Positions 19,703-30,596 are shown, numbered from the stretch's first letter. The stretch: DNA of 64,000 bases from Solirubrobacteraceae bacterium (GCA_030447275.1 JAUJPF010000013.1:1-64000), one strand, 5' to 3'. A program made the numbers and translations. Notes: generated by a model from the letters alone, not told the origin.

Positions 19703-20901
19703 CTAGTGCGCGGTCGTCGACCCGCCCGCCGCGACCTCCTCGGCCGCCTTCTTGGCCTTGTCGGCCGCGCGCATGGTGCGCGAGTTCTCCGCGATGAACG
19801 CCTCGGTCGCGACGCGCGCGAGGTCGTCGGGCTGCTGGTTCATCGGCGACTTCATGAGGTACGAGCTCGGGCCGTCGAGCTGGCCGCCGACGCCGTTGTT
19901 CAGCGCGAGCTTGCAGCAGCGCACGGCGTCGATGACGATGCCCGCCGAGTTCGGCGAGTCCCACACCTCGAGCTTCATCTCGACGTTGAGCGGCACGTCG
20001 CCGAAGGCCTGGCCCTCGACGCGGATGTGCGCCCACTTGCGGTCGGTGAGCCACGGCACGTAGTCCGACGGGCCGATGTAGACGTCCTCGGCCGGCAGCT
20101 TGTGGCCCATGATCGAGGTGACCGCCTGCGTCTTCGAGATCTTCTTGGACTCCAGCCGCTCGCGCTCGAGCATGTTGTAGAAGTCCATGTTGCCGCCGAC
20201 GTTGAGCTGCGACGTGCGCAGCATCTTCACGCCGCGCTCGTGGAACAGCCGCGCGAGCGTGCGGTGGACGATCGTCGCGCCGACCTGCGACTTGATGTCG
20301 TCGCCGACGATCGGCAGCTTCTTCTTGGCGAAGCGGTCGTTCCAGTAGTTCTCGCTCGCGATGAAGACGGGGATGCAGTTGACGAACCGCAGCCCGCCTC
20401 GAGCACCTGCTCGACGTACCACTTCGTCGCCTGCTCGGAGCCGACCGGGAGGTAGGAGACGACGACGTCCGTCTTCGTCTTCTTGAGGATCTCGACGATG
20501 TCGGCGGTCGCGCCCGGCGCCTTGGTGATCTTCTCCTTGAGGTACTTGCCGAGCCCGTCGTGCGTCATGCCACGGTGGACCTGCACGCCGAGCTTGTCGG
20601 GCACCTTGTCCGTGAAGCGCATCGTGTTGTTCTGGCCGGACCAGATCGCCTCGCCGAGGTCCTTGCCGACCTTCTCGCCGTCGATGTCGAACGCGGCGGT
20701 GAACTCGATGTCGCGCACGTGGTAGCCGCCGAGGTCGACGTGCATCAGCCCGGGGACGGGCTGGTCGGCGTCGGCGTCTGAGTAGTGCTGCACACCCTGG
20801 ACGAACGCGGACGCGCAGTTCCCGACGCCGATGATGGCGACGCGGACCTTCTCCTGCTGGCGGCCGGCGCCGTTCGACGATGCGCCGTTGGTTGTGCTCA
20901 C
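19703..20901 (-). CDS. ino1: Myo-inositol-1-phosphate synthase (one frame break)
   Basis: It makes inositol 1-phosphate from glucose 6-phosphate, the precursor of phosphatidylinositol and often mycothiol in Actinobacteria. N-terminal NAD-binding [18 protein letters not shown], then [61 protein letters not shown] and [13 protein letters not shown] are typical of the actinobacterial form. One lost base near 20389 (GCGFVN junction) splits the frame. GTG 20901 has an AGGAGG about ten bases upstream. The downstream lipid genes fit an inositol-lipid role. Confidence 0.87.
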
Positions 20902-20961
20902 GGGTGTTCTTGCCTCCTGGTCAACAAGCTTCGGGCCACGAACCCCGGCGGCCCTGCCTGG

Positions 20962-21552
20962 TTACGTCCCCTTGAGGGCTTGGCGCACATGGAAGATGCG
21001 CTGGAAGACGGTGACGATGCTCAGGACGGCCAGGACGTACACGGCCGGCTCGAGCAGCTCGAAGTCACCTAGTGAAGCACCTTTGGCGAAGAGCAGCCCG
21101 ATCGAGAGGATCACCACGCGCACCGCGCGCGGCGCGATGCCGACGTCGCCCGTCACTCCCAGGGCCTCGGCGCGGGCGCGGGTGTACGAGACCATCACCG
21201 AGGCCAGCACGGCGATCACGGTGGCCGCCACCGCGAACTCGTCGCCCGACTCGGCGAACTGCGCCGCCACCGCCGAGAGGACGACGCCCTCGGAGACGCG
21301 GTCGAGCGTCGAGTCGAGGAACGCGCCGAACTGCGAGCCCTTGCCCGACATGCGCGAGTAGCGCCCGTCGAGCGTGTCCATCACCGAGCCGACGATGAAC
21401 GCGACGCCGCCGAGGAAGTACTCGTCGTTGTAGACGAGGACGGCGGCGACGACGTTGAGCGCGAGCCCCGTGAGCGAGATCGCGTTCGGCGTCAGGCGCG
21501 ACTCGATGAGCAGGTTGCGGGCCCGCTCGCGGCGCTCGGCCAGCGCGCTCAT
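20962..21552 (-). CDS. CDP-alcohol phosphatidyltransferase (PI/PI-phosphate synthase-like)
   Basis: 196 residues. The CDP-alcohol transferase motif is nearly complete: DTLDGRYSRMSGKGSQFGAFLDSTLDR. The usual DGxxAR is DGRYSR here, while the downstream G and two D residues are conserved. About five membrane segments are visible. It would move a phosphatidyl group from CDP-diacylglycerol to an alcohol. The adjacent inositol-phosphate synthase points to inositol phosphate as acceptor. The start was set at ATG 21552, three bases from the PAP2 stop codon. Confidence 0.83.
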   Translation of the reverse strand: MSALAERRERARNLLIESRLTPNAISLTGLALNVVAAVLVYNDEYFLGGVAFIVGSVMDTLDGRYSRMSGKGSQFGAFLDSTLDRVSEGVVLSAVAAQFAESGDEFAVAATVIAVLASVMVSYTRARAEALGVTGDVGIAPRAVRVVILSIGLLFAKGASLGDFELLEPAVYVLAVLSIVTVFQRIFHVRQALKGT

Positions 21553-21554
21553 CG

Positions 21555-22328
21555 CTACCCGACGGCGGCGCGCGTGCCGAAGCGCCAGACGGCGGGGCGG
21601 GCGCGCGCCAGCTCGCGTGCGGTCGCGACGGACAGGGCGGTCGCCGCCGCGCCGAGGACCGCGTCGAGGAGGAAGTGGTTGCCGGTGGCGACGATGACGT
21701 ACGTCACGACCACCGGATATGCCCACCAGAACGTCCGGGCAACCCGCCCGCGCACGAGCTGGGCGAGCGACCACCCGATCATGAGCGCGAACGCGACGTG
21801 CATCGACGGGATCGCCGCGTACGGGTTGAACATGGCGTTCACGCCGTCGCTCGCGGGCTCGACGCCGGTGAACTCGCTCACGCTGTCGAGGAAGCCCCAC
21901 TCGGGGAAGAACCGCGGCGGCGCGGTCGGGAACAGGATGTAGCCGACGAGCGCCACGACCATCGCCGCCAGCATCATGTTCCGCACGAAGTAGAAGCTCT
22001 GGTTGCGGAACAGGTAGATCCACAGCAGCGCGCCGACGGTGACCGAGGTCTGCGCGTTGATGTAGACCCACGAGGCCGCGTCCATCACGAGGCCCGAGCC
22101 GCTGCTCCACGCCTGGACGCTGGGCTCGACGAAGACGTTCAGCGTCTGCTCGAGCGCGATGATCCCGCGGGCGTTGTCGAACGCGGCGGCCGCGACGCCG
22201 GGCTCGTCGGCGAACCCGCGCACGAGGGCGTAGCCGAAGTAGGCGGCGAGGAACAGGGCGATCTGCCGCGCGGCGTCGAGCGGCCCGTGCGGGAGGTAGC
22301 GCATCAGCGAGTCGAGCCGGCCACGCAT
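21555..22328 (-). CDS. PAP2/inositolphosphotransferase-like membrane enzyme
   Basis: 257 residues from ATG 22328; a GTG at 22349 is possible. Six hydrophobic helices. The PAP2 signature parts are FPTAPPRFFPEWG, AAIPSMHVAFALMIGW (SxxH) and ATGNHFLLDAVLGAA (the His-Asp segment). The spacing resembles PAP2_3/AUR1-like proteins that transfer phosphoinositol or dephosphorylate lipids. Position between a CDP-alcohol transferase and membrane glycosyltransferase-like genes fits envelope lipid work. Confidence 0.8.
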   Translation of the reverse strand: MRGRLDSLMRYLPHGPLDAARQIALFLAAYFGYALVRGFADEPGVAAAAFDNARGIIALEQTLNVFVEPSVQAWSSGSGLVMDAASWVYINAQTSVTVGALLWIYLFRNQSFYFVRNMMLAAMVVALVGYILFPTAPPRFFPEWGFLDSVSEFTGVEPASDGVNAMFNPYAAIPSMHVAFALMIGWSLAQLVRGRVARTFWWAYPVVVTYVIVATGNHFLLDAVLGAAATALSVATARELARARPAVWRFGTRAAVG

Positions 22329-22341
22329 CTGAGCGCCGATC

Positions 22342-23928
22342 CTAACCACGCTCCGGGTCCCGTTCGCAAGCGGGGCCGCGCTCGACGATGCGCCTCGGGT
22401 CGAACTTCGCGGCGACGCGGATCGTGCCCGGGCGCCGCGCGCGGACGACCGTCCAGTCGCCGGTCGCGCGCTCCACGCAGGCGTCGCCGGCGGTGACGCG
22501 CCAGTACGGCGTCCAGCGCACGCGGACGAGCGCCGGCCCGCTGCGGCGCGCGCGCAGGGTGAACGACGTCGGCCCCAGGCGGCGCACGCGCGCGCCGTCG
22601 TCGACGGTCATCCCCGGCGCGTCGCGCAGCTCGAACACCGTCCAGTGGCGGTCGTCGTAGACCTTCTCCAGGTACGGCAGGCCGCGGCGCAGCAGCCGCG
22701 CCTCGTTGCGCGCGGCGGGGTCGAGCGGCACGTCGGGGAGCGCGACGTAGCGCACGCCGTTCGTCACGAGCCAGTGCCGGTAGCGCTCGGAGGTCAGGTT
22801 GCGCCCCTGACGGAAGAGCGGGTTGTACTTCACGTCGAGCTGGGCCTCCCACCCGCGCGCGAGCGGGAAGCGGCGCGCGACGTGGACCGACTCCCAGTGC
22901 ATCCGGGTGAACGGGATCTCGACCCGCGTCGCCGCGTCGGCGCGGCCCTCGAGGAACTCGAGCACCGGGCGGTAGAACGCGAGCTGCGACGACGGGTCGC
23001 CGGCGCCCTTGCCGGTCTCGCGCACCGGCCCGTACCACTGGTAGGCGAGCAGCGGGATCGCCGCGGCGACGAGGATGCGCGGGTTGACACGGCCGATCAG
23101 CGCGCAGGCGAGGACCGGGCCGGAGAACAGCGCGGCGAGCCGCGTCGCGTTGCTGCCCATCGGGCTCGCGATGGCGAACGCGGCGACGGTCGCCGCCCCG
23201 TACAGCAGCGCGCTCGCGCGCAGCGTGCGCTCCTCGGCGGGGAGGAGGCAGTGGACGATCGCCGCCGACGCGATCACCGCGGCGAAGCCCCAGAAGCCGA
23301 ACGGCTGCGTGCCGCCCTCGGGGAACGCGACGGCCAGCGCGAGGGCGGGCACGAACGCCCCGGCGGCGAGGAAGAGCCCCTCGCGCCGGCGGCGCGCGGC
23401 CGCGTCGGCCACGCCGCCCATCGCGAGGAACAGGCCGGCCACGGGGCTCGCGGCGGTCGTCGCCACGGCGAGCGCGGTGGCGATCCGCGCGTGGCCGCGG
23501 TACAGCGCGAGCAGCGCCGCCAGCGCGAACGTCACGCCGAGCCCGAACGTCAGCCGGCCGATGAGCAGGTCGGTCGCCGTGGCCGCCGCGAACCACAGCG
23601 TGCCGATGCGCGCGCGCGCGCCGAAGTGGTCGTGGGCCAGCCGGGCGAAGATCGCGGCCGACGCGACGGCGGCGAGCGCGCCGACGACGCGCGGCCCCAG
23701 CAGCGCGGCCAGCGGCGGGAAGATCAGCGAGTAGCCCGGCGTGTGGTGGCCGGCGTACCACTGCGCGTTGAACGGCGTGAACCCGTGCTGCTCGAACAGG
23801 CCGGTGCGGTAGACCTGCGCGGCGAGGTCCGGGGTCGGCGGCGCGAACAGCAGCCACAGCAGGGCGAGCAGGGCGGCGAGCGCCGCCGGGGCGGCCCACA
23901 CGGTGCGATGAAGGCTCAGTCGGTGCAT
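22342..23928 (-). CDS. Polytopic membrane protein, glycosyltransferase-C-like, paralogue 1
   Basis: 528 residues with roughly ten membrane segments in the first 330, then a soluble C-terminal domain of about 190 residues. Near residue 55 the sequence reads FNAQWYAGHHTPGYSLIFPPLAALLGP, a loop typical of GT-C-like envelope enzymes, followed by VEIPFTRMHWESVHVARRFPLARGWEAQLD in the second half. It is clearly a paralogue of the next gene (shared HHTPGYS, FPEGGT, RGWE.QLD, VRVRWTPYW/VRVRFTPYW). Substrate unknown; exported polysaccharide or glycolipid is inferred from context. Confidence 0.65.
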   Translation of the reverse strand: MHRLSLHRTVWAAPAALAALLALLWLLFAPPTPDLAAQVYRTGLFEQHGFTPFNAQWYAGHHTPGYSLIFPPLAALLGPRVVGALAAVASAAIFARLAHDHFGARARIGTLWFAAATATDLLIGRLTFGLGVTFALAALLALYRGHARIATALAVATTAASPVAGLFLAMGGVADAAARRRREGLFLAAGAFVPALALAVAFPEGGTQPFGFWGFAAVIASAAIVHCLLPAEERTLRASALLYGAATVAAFAIASPMGSNATRLAALFSGPVLACALIGRVNPRILVAAAIPLLAYQWYGPVRETGKGAGDPSSQLAFYRPVLEFLEGRADAATRVEIPFTRMHWESVHVARRFPLARGWEAQLDVKYNPLFRQGRNLTSERYRHWLVTNGVRYVALPDVPLDPAARNEARLLRRGLPYLEKVYDDRHWTVFELRDAPGMTVDDGARVRRLGPTSFTLRARRSGPALVRVRWTPYWRVTAGDACVERATGDWTVVRARRPGTIRVAAKFDPRRIVERGPACERDPERG

Positions 23929-25523
23929 CGCGGCGTCGTCGCGCGGACACGGCCGAGCGAGAACCGCGTCCCGACCTCGACGCGGCCCGCGCTCCGAGTC
24001 CGTACGCGCGTCCAGCCCCCCGGCGCCGGCTCGACGCAGCCCTCGCCGTCGAGGAGCGCCCAGTATGGCGTGAACCTGACGCGGATCGTGCTCGTGCCCG
24101 GTTGCGGAGTGTTAAGGACGAAGCCCTCGGGCTTGACGGCGGTCAGCGTCCCGACGCCGTCGGCGAGCGGTCGCCCGCCGGCGGTCGCGAACACCCGCCA
24201 GCGCTCCGTGCGCAGCACCTCTTCGAGGAACCCGACGCGCGACAGGGCGAGCGTCTTCTCGGCCTCCGCGGACGCGTCCATCGGCAGTCCGAGCGGCACC
24301 GCGACGTACGCGATCGCGTTCTCGCGCAGCCACGCCGCGTAGCGCTCGGGTGAGAGGGGGCCCTCGTAGAACAGCGCGTTGCGCTCGACGTCGAGCTGGC
24401 GCTCCCACCCGCGGGCGATCGGGACCTCGCGCGCGAGGTGGTGCGTCTCGCCGTGGTTCTGGGTGAACGGCACCTCGACGCGCGCCGGCTGGCGCGCCGC
24501 GAGGAAGCGCACGACCGGCTCGTGGAACGCGGGCTCGGTCGACGGGTCGTCGTGCGCGCGCAGCCAGTCTCGCACCGCGGGCTGGAGCGCCCAGTAGCCG
24601 ATCGGCAGCGCGAGGAGCGCGAGCGCGAGCCGGCGCCGCGGCCACAGCGCGAGCACCGCGAGCGGCGCCGCCACCAGCGTGCCGAGCCGCGCCGCGTTGC
24701 CGCCGAGCGGCGTCGGGATCGCGAACGCCGCGACGGCGAGGAGCGCGTACAGCGCGGCGCCGATCCGCACCGCCCGCCACTCGCGCGGAGCACCGGTCGC
24801 GACCACGACGGCGGCGACGAGCGTCGGCCAGAACGCACTGGCCACGAACGGGAACGTCCCGCCCTCCGGGAAGGCGACGACGAGGAACAGGGCCGGGACC
24901 ACGACCGCGGCGGCGAGCGCGAGGCCGGCGCGAAGCCGGCCCGCTTCACAATCGGGGACAGTCCCCAAAACATCGAGAGGACTGTCCCCTTCACGTGGTG
25001 CGCGGCGGGCCGCTATGGCGAGTGAGGCGCCCGCGAGCGCGGCGAAGAGCGCGGCGACCGGGCTCGCGAGCGCGGTCAGCGCGCCGGCGGCGGCCGCGAT
25101 CCACGTGCGGCCGCGGGCGGCCGCGAGCACCGCGCCGGCGGCGACGCCGACGCCGAGCGTGAAGGCCAGGCGCCCACTGACGAGGCTCGCGATGGCCCCG
25201 GGGACGAAGGCGAGCGCGGCGAGCCGTCCCCGCTCGCCGAGCAGCGCCGCGACGACCGCCACCGCGGCGACCGCCGCGAGCGCTCCGGTGAGCTGGGGCC
25301 CGAGCAGCGCGCCGAGCGGCGGGAAGAGGACGCTGTAGCCCGGCGTGTGGTGCCCGCCGTACCAGGCGGTCTGAAAGAGCGTGAAGCCCTCGCGCTCGAA
25401 GAGGTCGGTGCGGAACCGCTGCGCCGCCAGGTCGGCGCTCGCCGGGTCGGCGATCAGGTAGACGGCCGCGGCGGCGGCGGCCACCGCGGTGGGGAAGAGC
25501 CACGCGTGTGCGCGGCCCGGCAC
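23916..25523 (-). CDS. Polytopic membrane protein, glycosyltransferase-C-like, paralogue 2 (with inserted repeat)
   Basis: 535 residues from GTG 25523, with the same plan as its downstream neighbour: AWYGGHHTPGYSVLFPPLGALLGP, about ten membrane helices, VEVPFTQNHGETHHLAREVPIARGWERQLDVERNALF and a C-terminal beta domain (VRFTPYWALLDGEGCVEP). It differs by an extra hydrophilic stretch (EGDSPLDVLGTVPDCEAGRLRAG) encoded by the palindromic insertion at 24945-24994. The 3' end overlaps the paralogue's start by 13 bases, so the pair arose by tandem duplication and is translated together. Confidence 0.65.
   Translation of the reverse strand: MPGRAHAWLFPTAVAAAAAAVYLIADPASADLAAQRFRTDLFEREGFTLFQTAWYGGHHTPGYSVLFPPLGALLGPQLTGALAAVAAVAVVAALLGERGRLAALAFVPGAIASLVSGRLAFTLGVGVAAGAVLAAARGRTWIAAAAGALTALASPVAALFAALAGASLAIAARRAPREGDSPLDVLGTVPDCEAGRLRAGLALAAAVVVPALFLVVAFPEGGTFPFVASAFWPTLVAAVVVATGAPREWRAVRIGAALYALLAVAAFAIPTPLGGNAARLGTLVAAPLAVLALWPRRRLALALLALPIGYWALQPAVRDWLRAHDDPSTEPAFHEPVVRFLAARQPARVEVPFTQNHGETHHLAREVPIARGWERQLDVERNALFYEGPLSPERYAAWLRENAIAYVAVPLGLPMDASAEAEKTLALSRVGFLEEVLRTERWRVFATAGGRPLADGVGTLTAVKPEGFVLNTPQPGTSTIRVRFTPYWALLDGEGCVEPAPGGWTRVRTRSAGRVEVGTRFSLGRVRATTPRCTD
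24945..24994. mobile_element. Palindromic miniature insertion inside a coding region
   Basis: GGGGACAGTCC (24954-24964) and GGACTGTCCCC (24979-24989) form an 11-bp inverted repeat around a 14-base AT-richer spacer. TTCAC flanks both sides (24945-24949 and 24990-24994), a possible 5-bp target duplication with a 45-base period. 45 bases are 15 codons, so the host frame is kept. The paralogue at 22342-23928 lacks the stretch. It looks like a REP/MITE-type repeat. No transposase is nearby and no second copy was noticed in the window. Confidence 0.6.
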
Positions 25524-25530
25524 CGCGTCC

Positions 25531-25875
25531 CTACCGGGCGCTCGCCACGTCGACGGGGAACGCCGTCGCGGCCGACGCCCCGCGCGGGCCGGCGCGGCGC
25601 GCGACGCCGATGCGCCGGAAGCGCGGCGACAGCAGCGTGGCACGGTGCGACGGCGACGCCATCCACGCGCCGACGACGGCGTCGGCCGCGCGCGCGAAGC
25701 GGTGTCCGCGGCGCAGCGGGCGCACGCCGACCGACGCGCGCACCGTGTTGAGCTTGCTGACGACCGCCCGCTCGGTGCGGTCCAGGCGGAACGACGCGGC
25801 CCCGGCGGAGGCGGGCACGGCAACGGCGAGCGTTGTCAGAGCGGCCGCGAGCGCGGCCACGCGGCACGAGCGCAT
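25531..25875 (-). CDS. Small secreted CAP/SCP-domain-like protein
   Basis: 114 residues with a signal peptide (MRSCRVAALAAALTTLAVAV, then PASAGA). The mature part has KLNTVRASVGVRPLRRGHRFARAADAVVGAWMASPSHRATLLSPRFRRIGVA, which matches the helical core of bacterial CAP (cysteine-rich secretory/SCP) domains, including the SPSHRxxLL element. The CAP domain is short, about 90 residues against about 120 normally, so it is minimal or trimmed. It precedes the membrane-protein pair on the same strand. Confidence 0.7.
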   Translation of the reverse strand: MRSCRVAALAAALTTLAVAVPASAGAASFRLDRTERAVVSKLNTVRASVGVRPLRRGHRFARAADAVVGAWMASPSHRATLLSPRFRRIGVARRAGPRGASAATAFPVDVASAR

Positions 25876-26003
25876 GGGGAGCTCCTTCGTCCGGGGCGAA
25901 GGCGGCGTCCGGGCCGCCAGGGCGGAAGAGCCGGGACCCGAGCGGCCGGGCCCGCGGCCGCCCGGCGAGCCTCCGAGCGCACAGGGGCGAGCTTTCGTCG
26001 GCG

Positions 26004-26903
26004 ATGCGCACGCTCCTGCTCGGCGAGGCGCTGGTCGACCTCATCTGCGAGCGCCCCGTCTCGCACATGAAGGAGGCCGACGCCTTCGTCCCCCACTTCG
26101 GCGGCGCCGTGGCCAACGTCGCGGTCGCCGCGGCCCGCCGCGCCGCCCCCCCCCCGCCGGCCGGCGGCGCCGGCGACGACGCCTGGGGCGGCTGGCTGCG
26201 CGAGCGCCTCGAGGGCGAGGGCGTCGACCTCGACTGGTTCGGCCTGCTGCCCGGCGTGCTCACCCCGGTGGCGTTCGTGACCGTCGACCTGCGCGGCGAG
26301 CCCTCGTACGCGATCTACGGCGACACGATCGAGGCGGTGATCGAGGCGCTGCAGGACAGGCTCGGCGCGGCGGTCGACGGCTGCGACGCGCTCTTCGTCA
26401 CCTCGAACACCCTCGTCGGCGAGCGCGAGCGGGCGCTGACGCTGCGTGCCCGTGAGCGCGCGCTCGAGCAGGGCAAGCCGGTGCTCGTCGACCCGAACCT
26501 GCGCCTGCACCGCTGGCGCGAGCCCGCGCAGGCGGCGACCGAGGCTCGCGGCCTCGTCCGCGACGCGTTCCTCGTCAAGTGCAACGGCGAGGAGGCGCGG
26601 CTGCTGACCGGCGAGGACGAGCCCGAGGCCGCGGTCGAGGGCCTGCTCGCCGCCGGCGCGCGGCACGCGGTCGTCACGCGCGGCCCGGGCGGCGCCGTCG
26701 TGCGCGGCGGCGGGCTGAAGCTCGACATGCCCGGCGTGCCCGCGCACCCGATCAGCACCGTCGGCGCCGGCGACGTCTTCATGGGCACGCTCGTGGCGGG
26801 CCTCGCGGCGACGCGGTTCTACCCGCCGGCGATCGCGGCGGCGCTCAGCGACGCGGTCGAGGAGGGCGCGCGCGCCACGGAGCGGTGGGGCGCGCTCGGG
26901 TGA
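26004..26903 (+). CDS. PfkB-family carbohydrate kinase
   Basis: 299 residues. The ribokinase/PfkB fold is shown by GEALVDLICERP at the N terminus, FGGAVANVAVAAARRA near residue 35 (first PfkB signature), VLVDPNLRLHRW, FLVKCNGEEARLLTG and the C-terminal STVGAGDVFMGTLVAGLAA with the catalytic Asp of GAGD. The substrate could be fructose or another sugar. A run of ten C residues at 26146-26155 encodes part of APPPPAG and is prone to slippage. Its stop overlaps the GTG of the endonuclease III gene. Confidence 0.87.
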   Translation: MRTLLLGEALVDLICERPVSHMKEADAFVPHFGGAVANVAVAAARRAAPPPPAGGAGDDAWGGWLRERLEGEGVDLDWFGLLPGVLTPVAFVTVDLRGEPSYAIYGDTIEAVIEALQDRLGAAVDGCDALFVTSNTLVGERERALTLRARERALEQGKPVLVDPNLRLHRWREPAQAATEARGLVRDAFLVKCNGEEARLLTGEDEPEAAVEGLLAAGARHAVVTRGPGGAVVRGGGLKLDMPGVPAHPISTVGAGDVFMGTLVAGLAATRFYPPAIAAALSDAVEEGARATERWGALG

Positions 26904-27544
26904 CGCCCGCGCGCGTGCGCTCCGTCCGCGAGCGGCTGCGGACGGTCTACGGCGTCCCCGCGATGCCGCCGCACTTCGCGCCGCTCGACGAGCTCGTCCT
27001 CACCGTCCTCAGCCAGTCGACCAACGACCGCAACCGCGACGTCGCCTACCTGCGGCTGCGCCGGCGCTTCGCGTCGTGGGAGGAGGTCCGCGCAGCGCCC
27101 GTCGAGGAGGTCGAGGAGGCGATCCGCCCGGGCGGGATCTCGAAGGTCAAGAGCGCGCGCATTCAGGCGATCCTCGACGCCCTCGGCGACCCCCTCACGC
27201 TCGACCACCTGGCCGGCACCCCCGTCGAGCGCGCACGGGAGCAGCTGACGGCGCTCCCCGGCGTCGGCCGCAAGACCGCCGCGTGCGTCCTGCTCTTCAG
27301 CTTCGGTGCGCGCGACGTCCCCGTCGACACCCACGTCGCGCGCGTCGGCGCGCGGCTCGCCCTGCTCCCCGGGAAGGCGAGCTTCGACCAGCTCCATGAC
27401 CGCATGCTCGCGCTCACCCCGCGGGGAGCCGAGCTCGAGCTCCACGTCAACCTGCTGCGCCACGGCCGGCGGACCTGCCACGCGCAGCGCCCGGCGTGCG
27501 GGCGCTGCGACCTGCGCCTGATGTGCCCGAGCCGCCGCGCGTGA
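26900..27544 (+). CDS. nth: Endonuclease III (HhH-GPD DNA glycosylase with Fe-S cluster)
   Basis: 214 residues from GTG 26900. It removes oxidised pyrimidines and cleaves the AP site. Motifs: LSQSTNDRNRD, helix-hairpin-helix LPGVGRKTAACVLLFSF with the catalytic Lys, VDTHVARVGARLALLPG with the catalytic Asp, and the 4Fe-4S loop CHAQRPACGRCDLRLMC (C-x6-C-x2-C-x5-C). Complete at the C terminus. GTGA overlap with pfkB suggests coupled translation. Confidence 0.9.
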   Translation: MTPARVRSVRERLRTVYGVPAMPPHFAPLDELVLTVLSQSTNDRNRDVAYLRLRRRFASWEEVRAAPVEEVEEAIRPGGISKVKSARIQAILDALGDPLTLDHLAGTPVERAREQLTALPGVGRKTAACVLLFSFGARDVPVDTHVARVGARLALLPGKASFDQLHDRMLALTPRGAELELHVNLLRHGRRTCHAQRPACGRCDLRLMCPSRRA

Positions 27545-27577
27545 CCCGTCTCCCGACCCGGGTCTGGCACCTCGAGC

Positions 27578-28045
27578 ATGGCGTCGGCGGACGCCCTCCG
27601 GCGGCCGGGGCGCGAGGTCGACGCGCGCCTGGCGGAGGTCCCGCTCGGCGCGCTCAACCGCTTCTTCTACGTCGAGATCGGCCGCGACTTCGACTGGGTC
27701 GACCGCCTCGGCTGGACGGCGTCGCAGTGGCAGGCGTGGGTCGAGCGGATCGAGACGTGGCTGCTCCACGATCGCGGGACGCCCGCCGGCTACGCCGAGC
27801 TCGAGCGGCGCCCGGACGACACCGTCGACGTGGGGTTCTTCGGGCTGCTCGCGCCGTTCGGGGGCGCGGGCTCGGCTCGGCGTTCCTCGCGCGCGTCGTC
27901 GAGCGGGCGTGGGGAGCTCGGCCCCGAGCGCGTCACCGTGAACACGTGCGAGCTCGACGGGCCGCACGCGCTCGACAACTACAGGGCGCGGGGGTTCCGC
28001 GTCTCGCGCGAGGCCGTCGAGGAGCGCGGCCTCGCCGCGCCTTGA
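27578..28045 (+). CDS. GNAT-family N-acetyltransferase (two compensating frame breaks)
   Basis: The frame gives FFYVEIGRDFDWVDRLGWTASQWQAWVER and AGYAELERRPDDTVDVGFFGLLAPF. Another frame then supplies GRGLGSAFLARVVERAW, the acetyl-CoA-binding R/Q-x-x-G-x-G/A turn and helix. The first frame returns with LGPERVTVNTCELDGPHALDNYRARGFRV, the GNAT C-terminal part. A lost C near 27859 and an extra G near 27915 explain this. The acetyl acceptor is unknown. It is followed by the dnaK control region. Confidence 0.75.
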   Translation: MASADALRRPGREVDARLAEVPLGALNRFFYVEIGRDFDWVDRLGWTASQWQAWVERIETWLLHDRGTPAGYAELERRPDDTVDVGFFGLLAPFGGAGSARRSSRASSSGRGELGPERVTVNTCELDGPHALDNYRARGFRVSREAVEERGLAAP

Positions 28046-28057
28046 AGCCCACGAAAC

Positions 28058-28080
28058 ATCTGCCATACTCTCACGCAGAT
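28058..28080. promoter_or_regulatory. Candidate heat-shock operator upstream of dnaK
   Basis: ATCTGC, 11 bases, GCAGAT: a 23-bp imperfect palindrome 33 bases before the dnaK ATG. It spans the same 23 bases as the ATCT...AGAT core of the palindrome upstream of clpB (32644-32668). With hspR in the same operon, an HspR operator role is plausible. The HspR consensus CTTGAGT-N7-ACTCAAG is not present. Confidence 0.4.
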
Positions 28081-28113
28081 TTTCACGTCCCCCAGGAGTA
28101 ACTGAGACCACCC

Positions 28114-30039
<1,926 letters not shown>

Positions 30040-30586
30040 GTGAGCACGAGCCGCAGAACGTCGAGGTCGAGGAGGAGGCGGACGCCGACGAGGCGCCCGC
30101 CTCCGAGCACGCCGCGGCCGTCGCCGCCGACCTGGACGAGCTCCAGGCCAAGGCGCGCGAGCGCGACGAGTTCCTCGCGCTCGCGCAGCGCACGCAGGCC
30201 GACTTCGAGAACTTCCGCAAGCGGGCGTCGCGCGAGCAGTCCTCGGCCGAGGCGCGCGGGGTCTCGAAGGTCGTGCGCGAGCTGCTGCCCGCGCTCGACA
30301 ACCTCGAGCGCGCGCTGGCGGCCGCCGAGGGGCAGCCGAACGGCGGCGAGCACCACCTGGCCGAGGGCATCCGCCTCGTCCAGGCCGAGCTCGCCGCGGC
30401 GATGAACCGGGTAGGCGTCGAGGGCTACTGGCCGAAGGGCGAGCAGTTCGACCCGAACGTGCACGAGGCCATGGCCCAGCAGCCGTCGAGGGTGCCGAGA
30501 CCGGCACGATCGTCGAGGTCTTCCAGTCCGGCTACCGCATCGGCGACGACGTGATCCGTCCCGCCCGCGTGGTGGTCGCGGCCTAG
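30040..30586 (+). CDS. grpE: Nucleotide exchange factor GrpE, two frame breaks
   Basis: GTG 30040 follows the dnaK TAG directly. Inserting one C near 30047 gives [19 protein letters not shown], which joins the long middle frame: a coiled-coil [36 protein letters not shown] and [18 protein letters not shown]. One lost G near 30490 separates the beta domain, [31 protein letters not shown]. It exchanges ADP on DnaK. All family parts are present. Confidence 0.9.
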
Positions 30587-30596
30587 GGGGCGCGCC

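Noticed and set aside
28046..28113. Canonical HAIR or CIRCE element before dnaK
   Set aside because: Neither CTTGAGT-N7-ACTCAAG nor the CIRCE arms are present; only the weaker 23-bp palindrome was kept.
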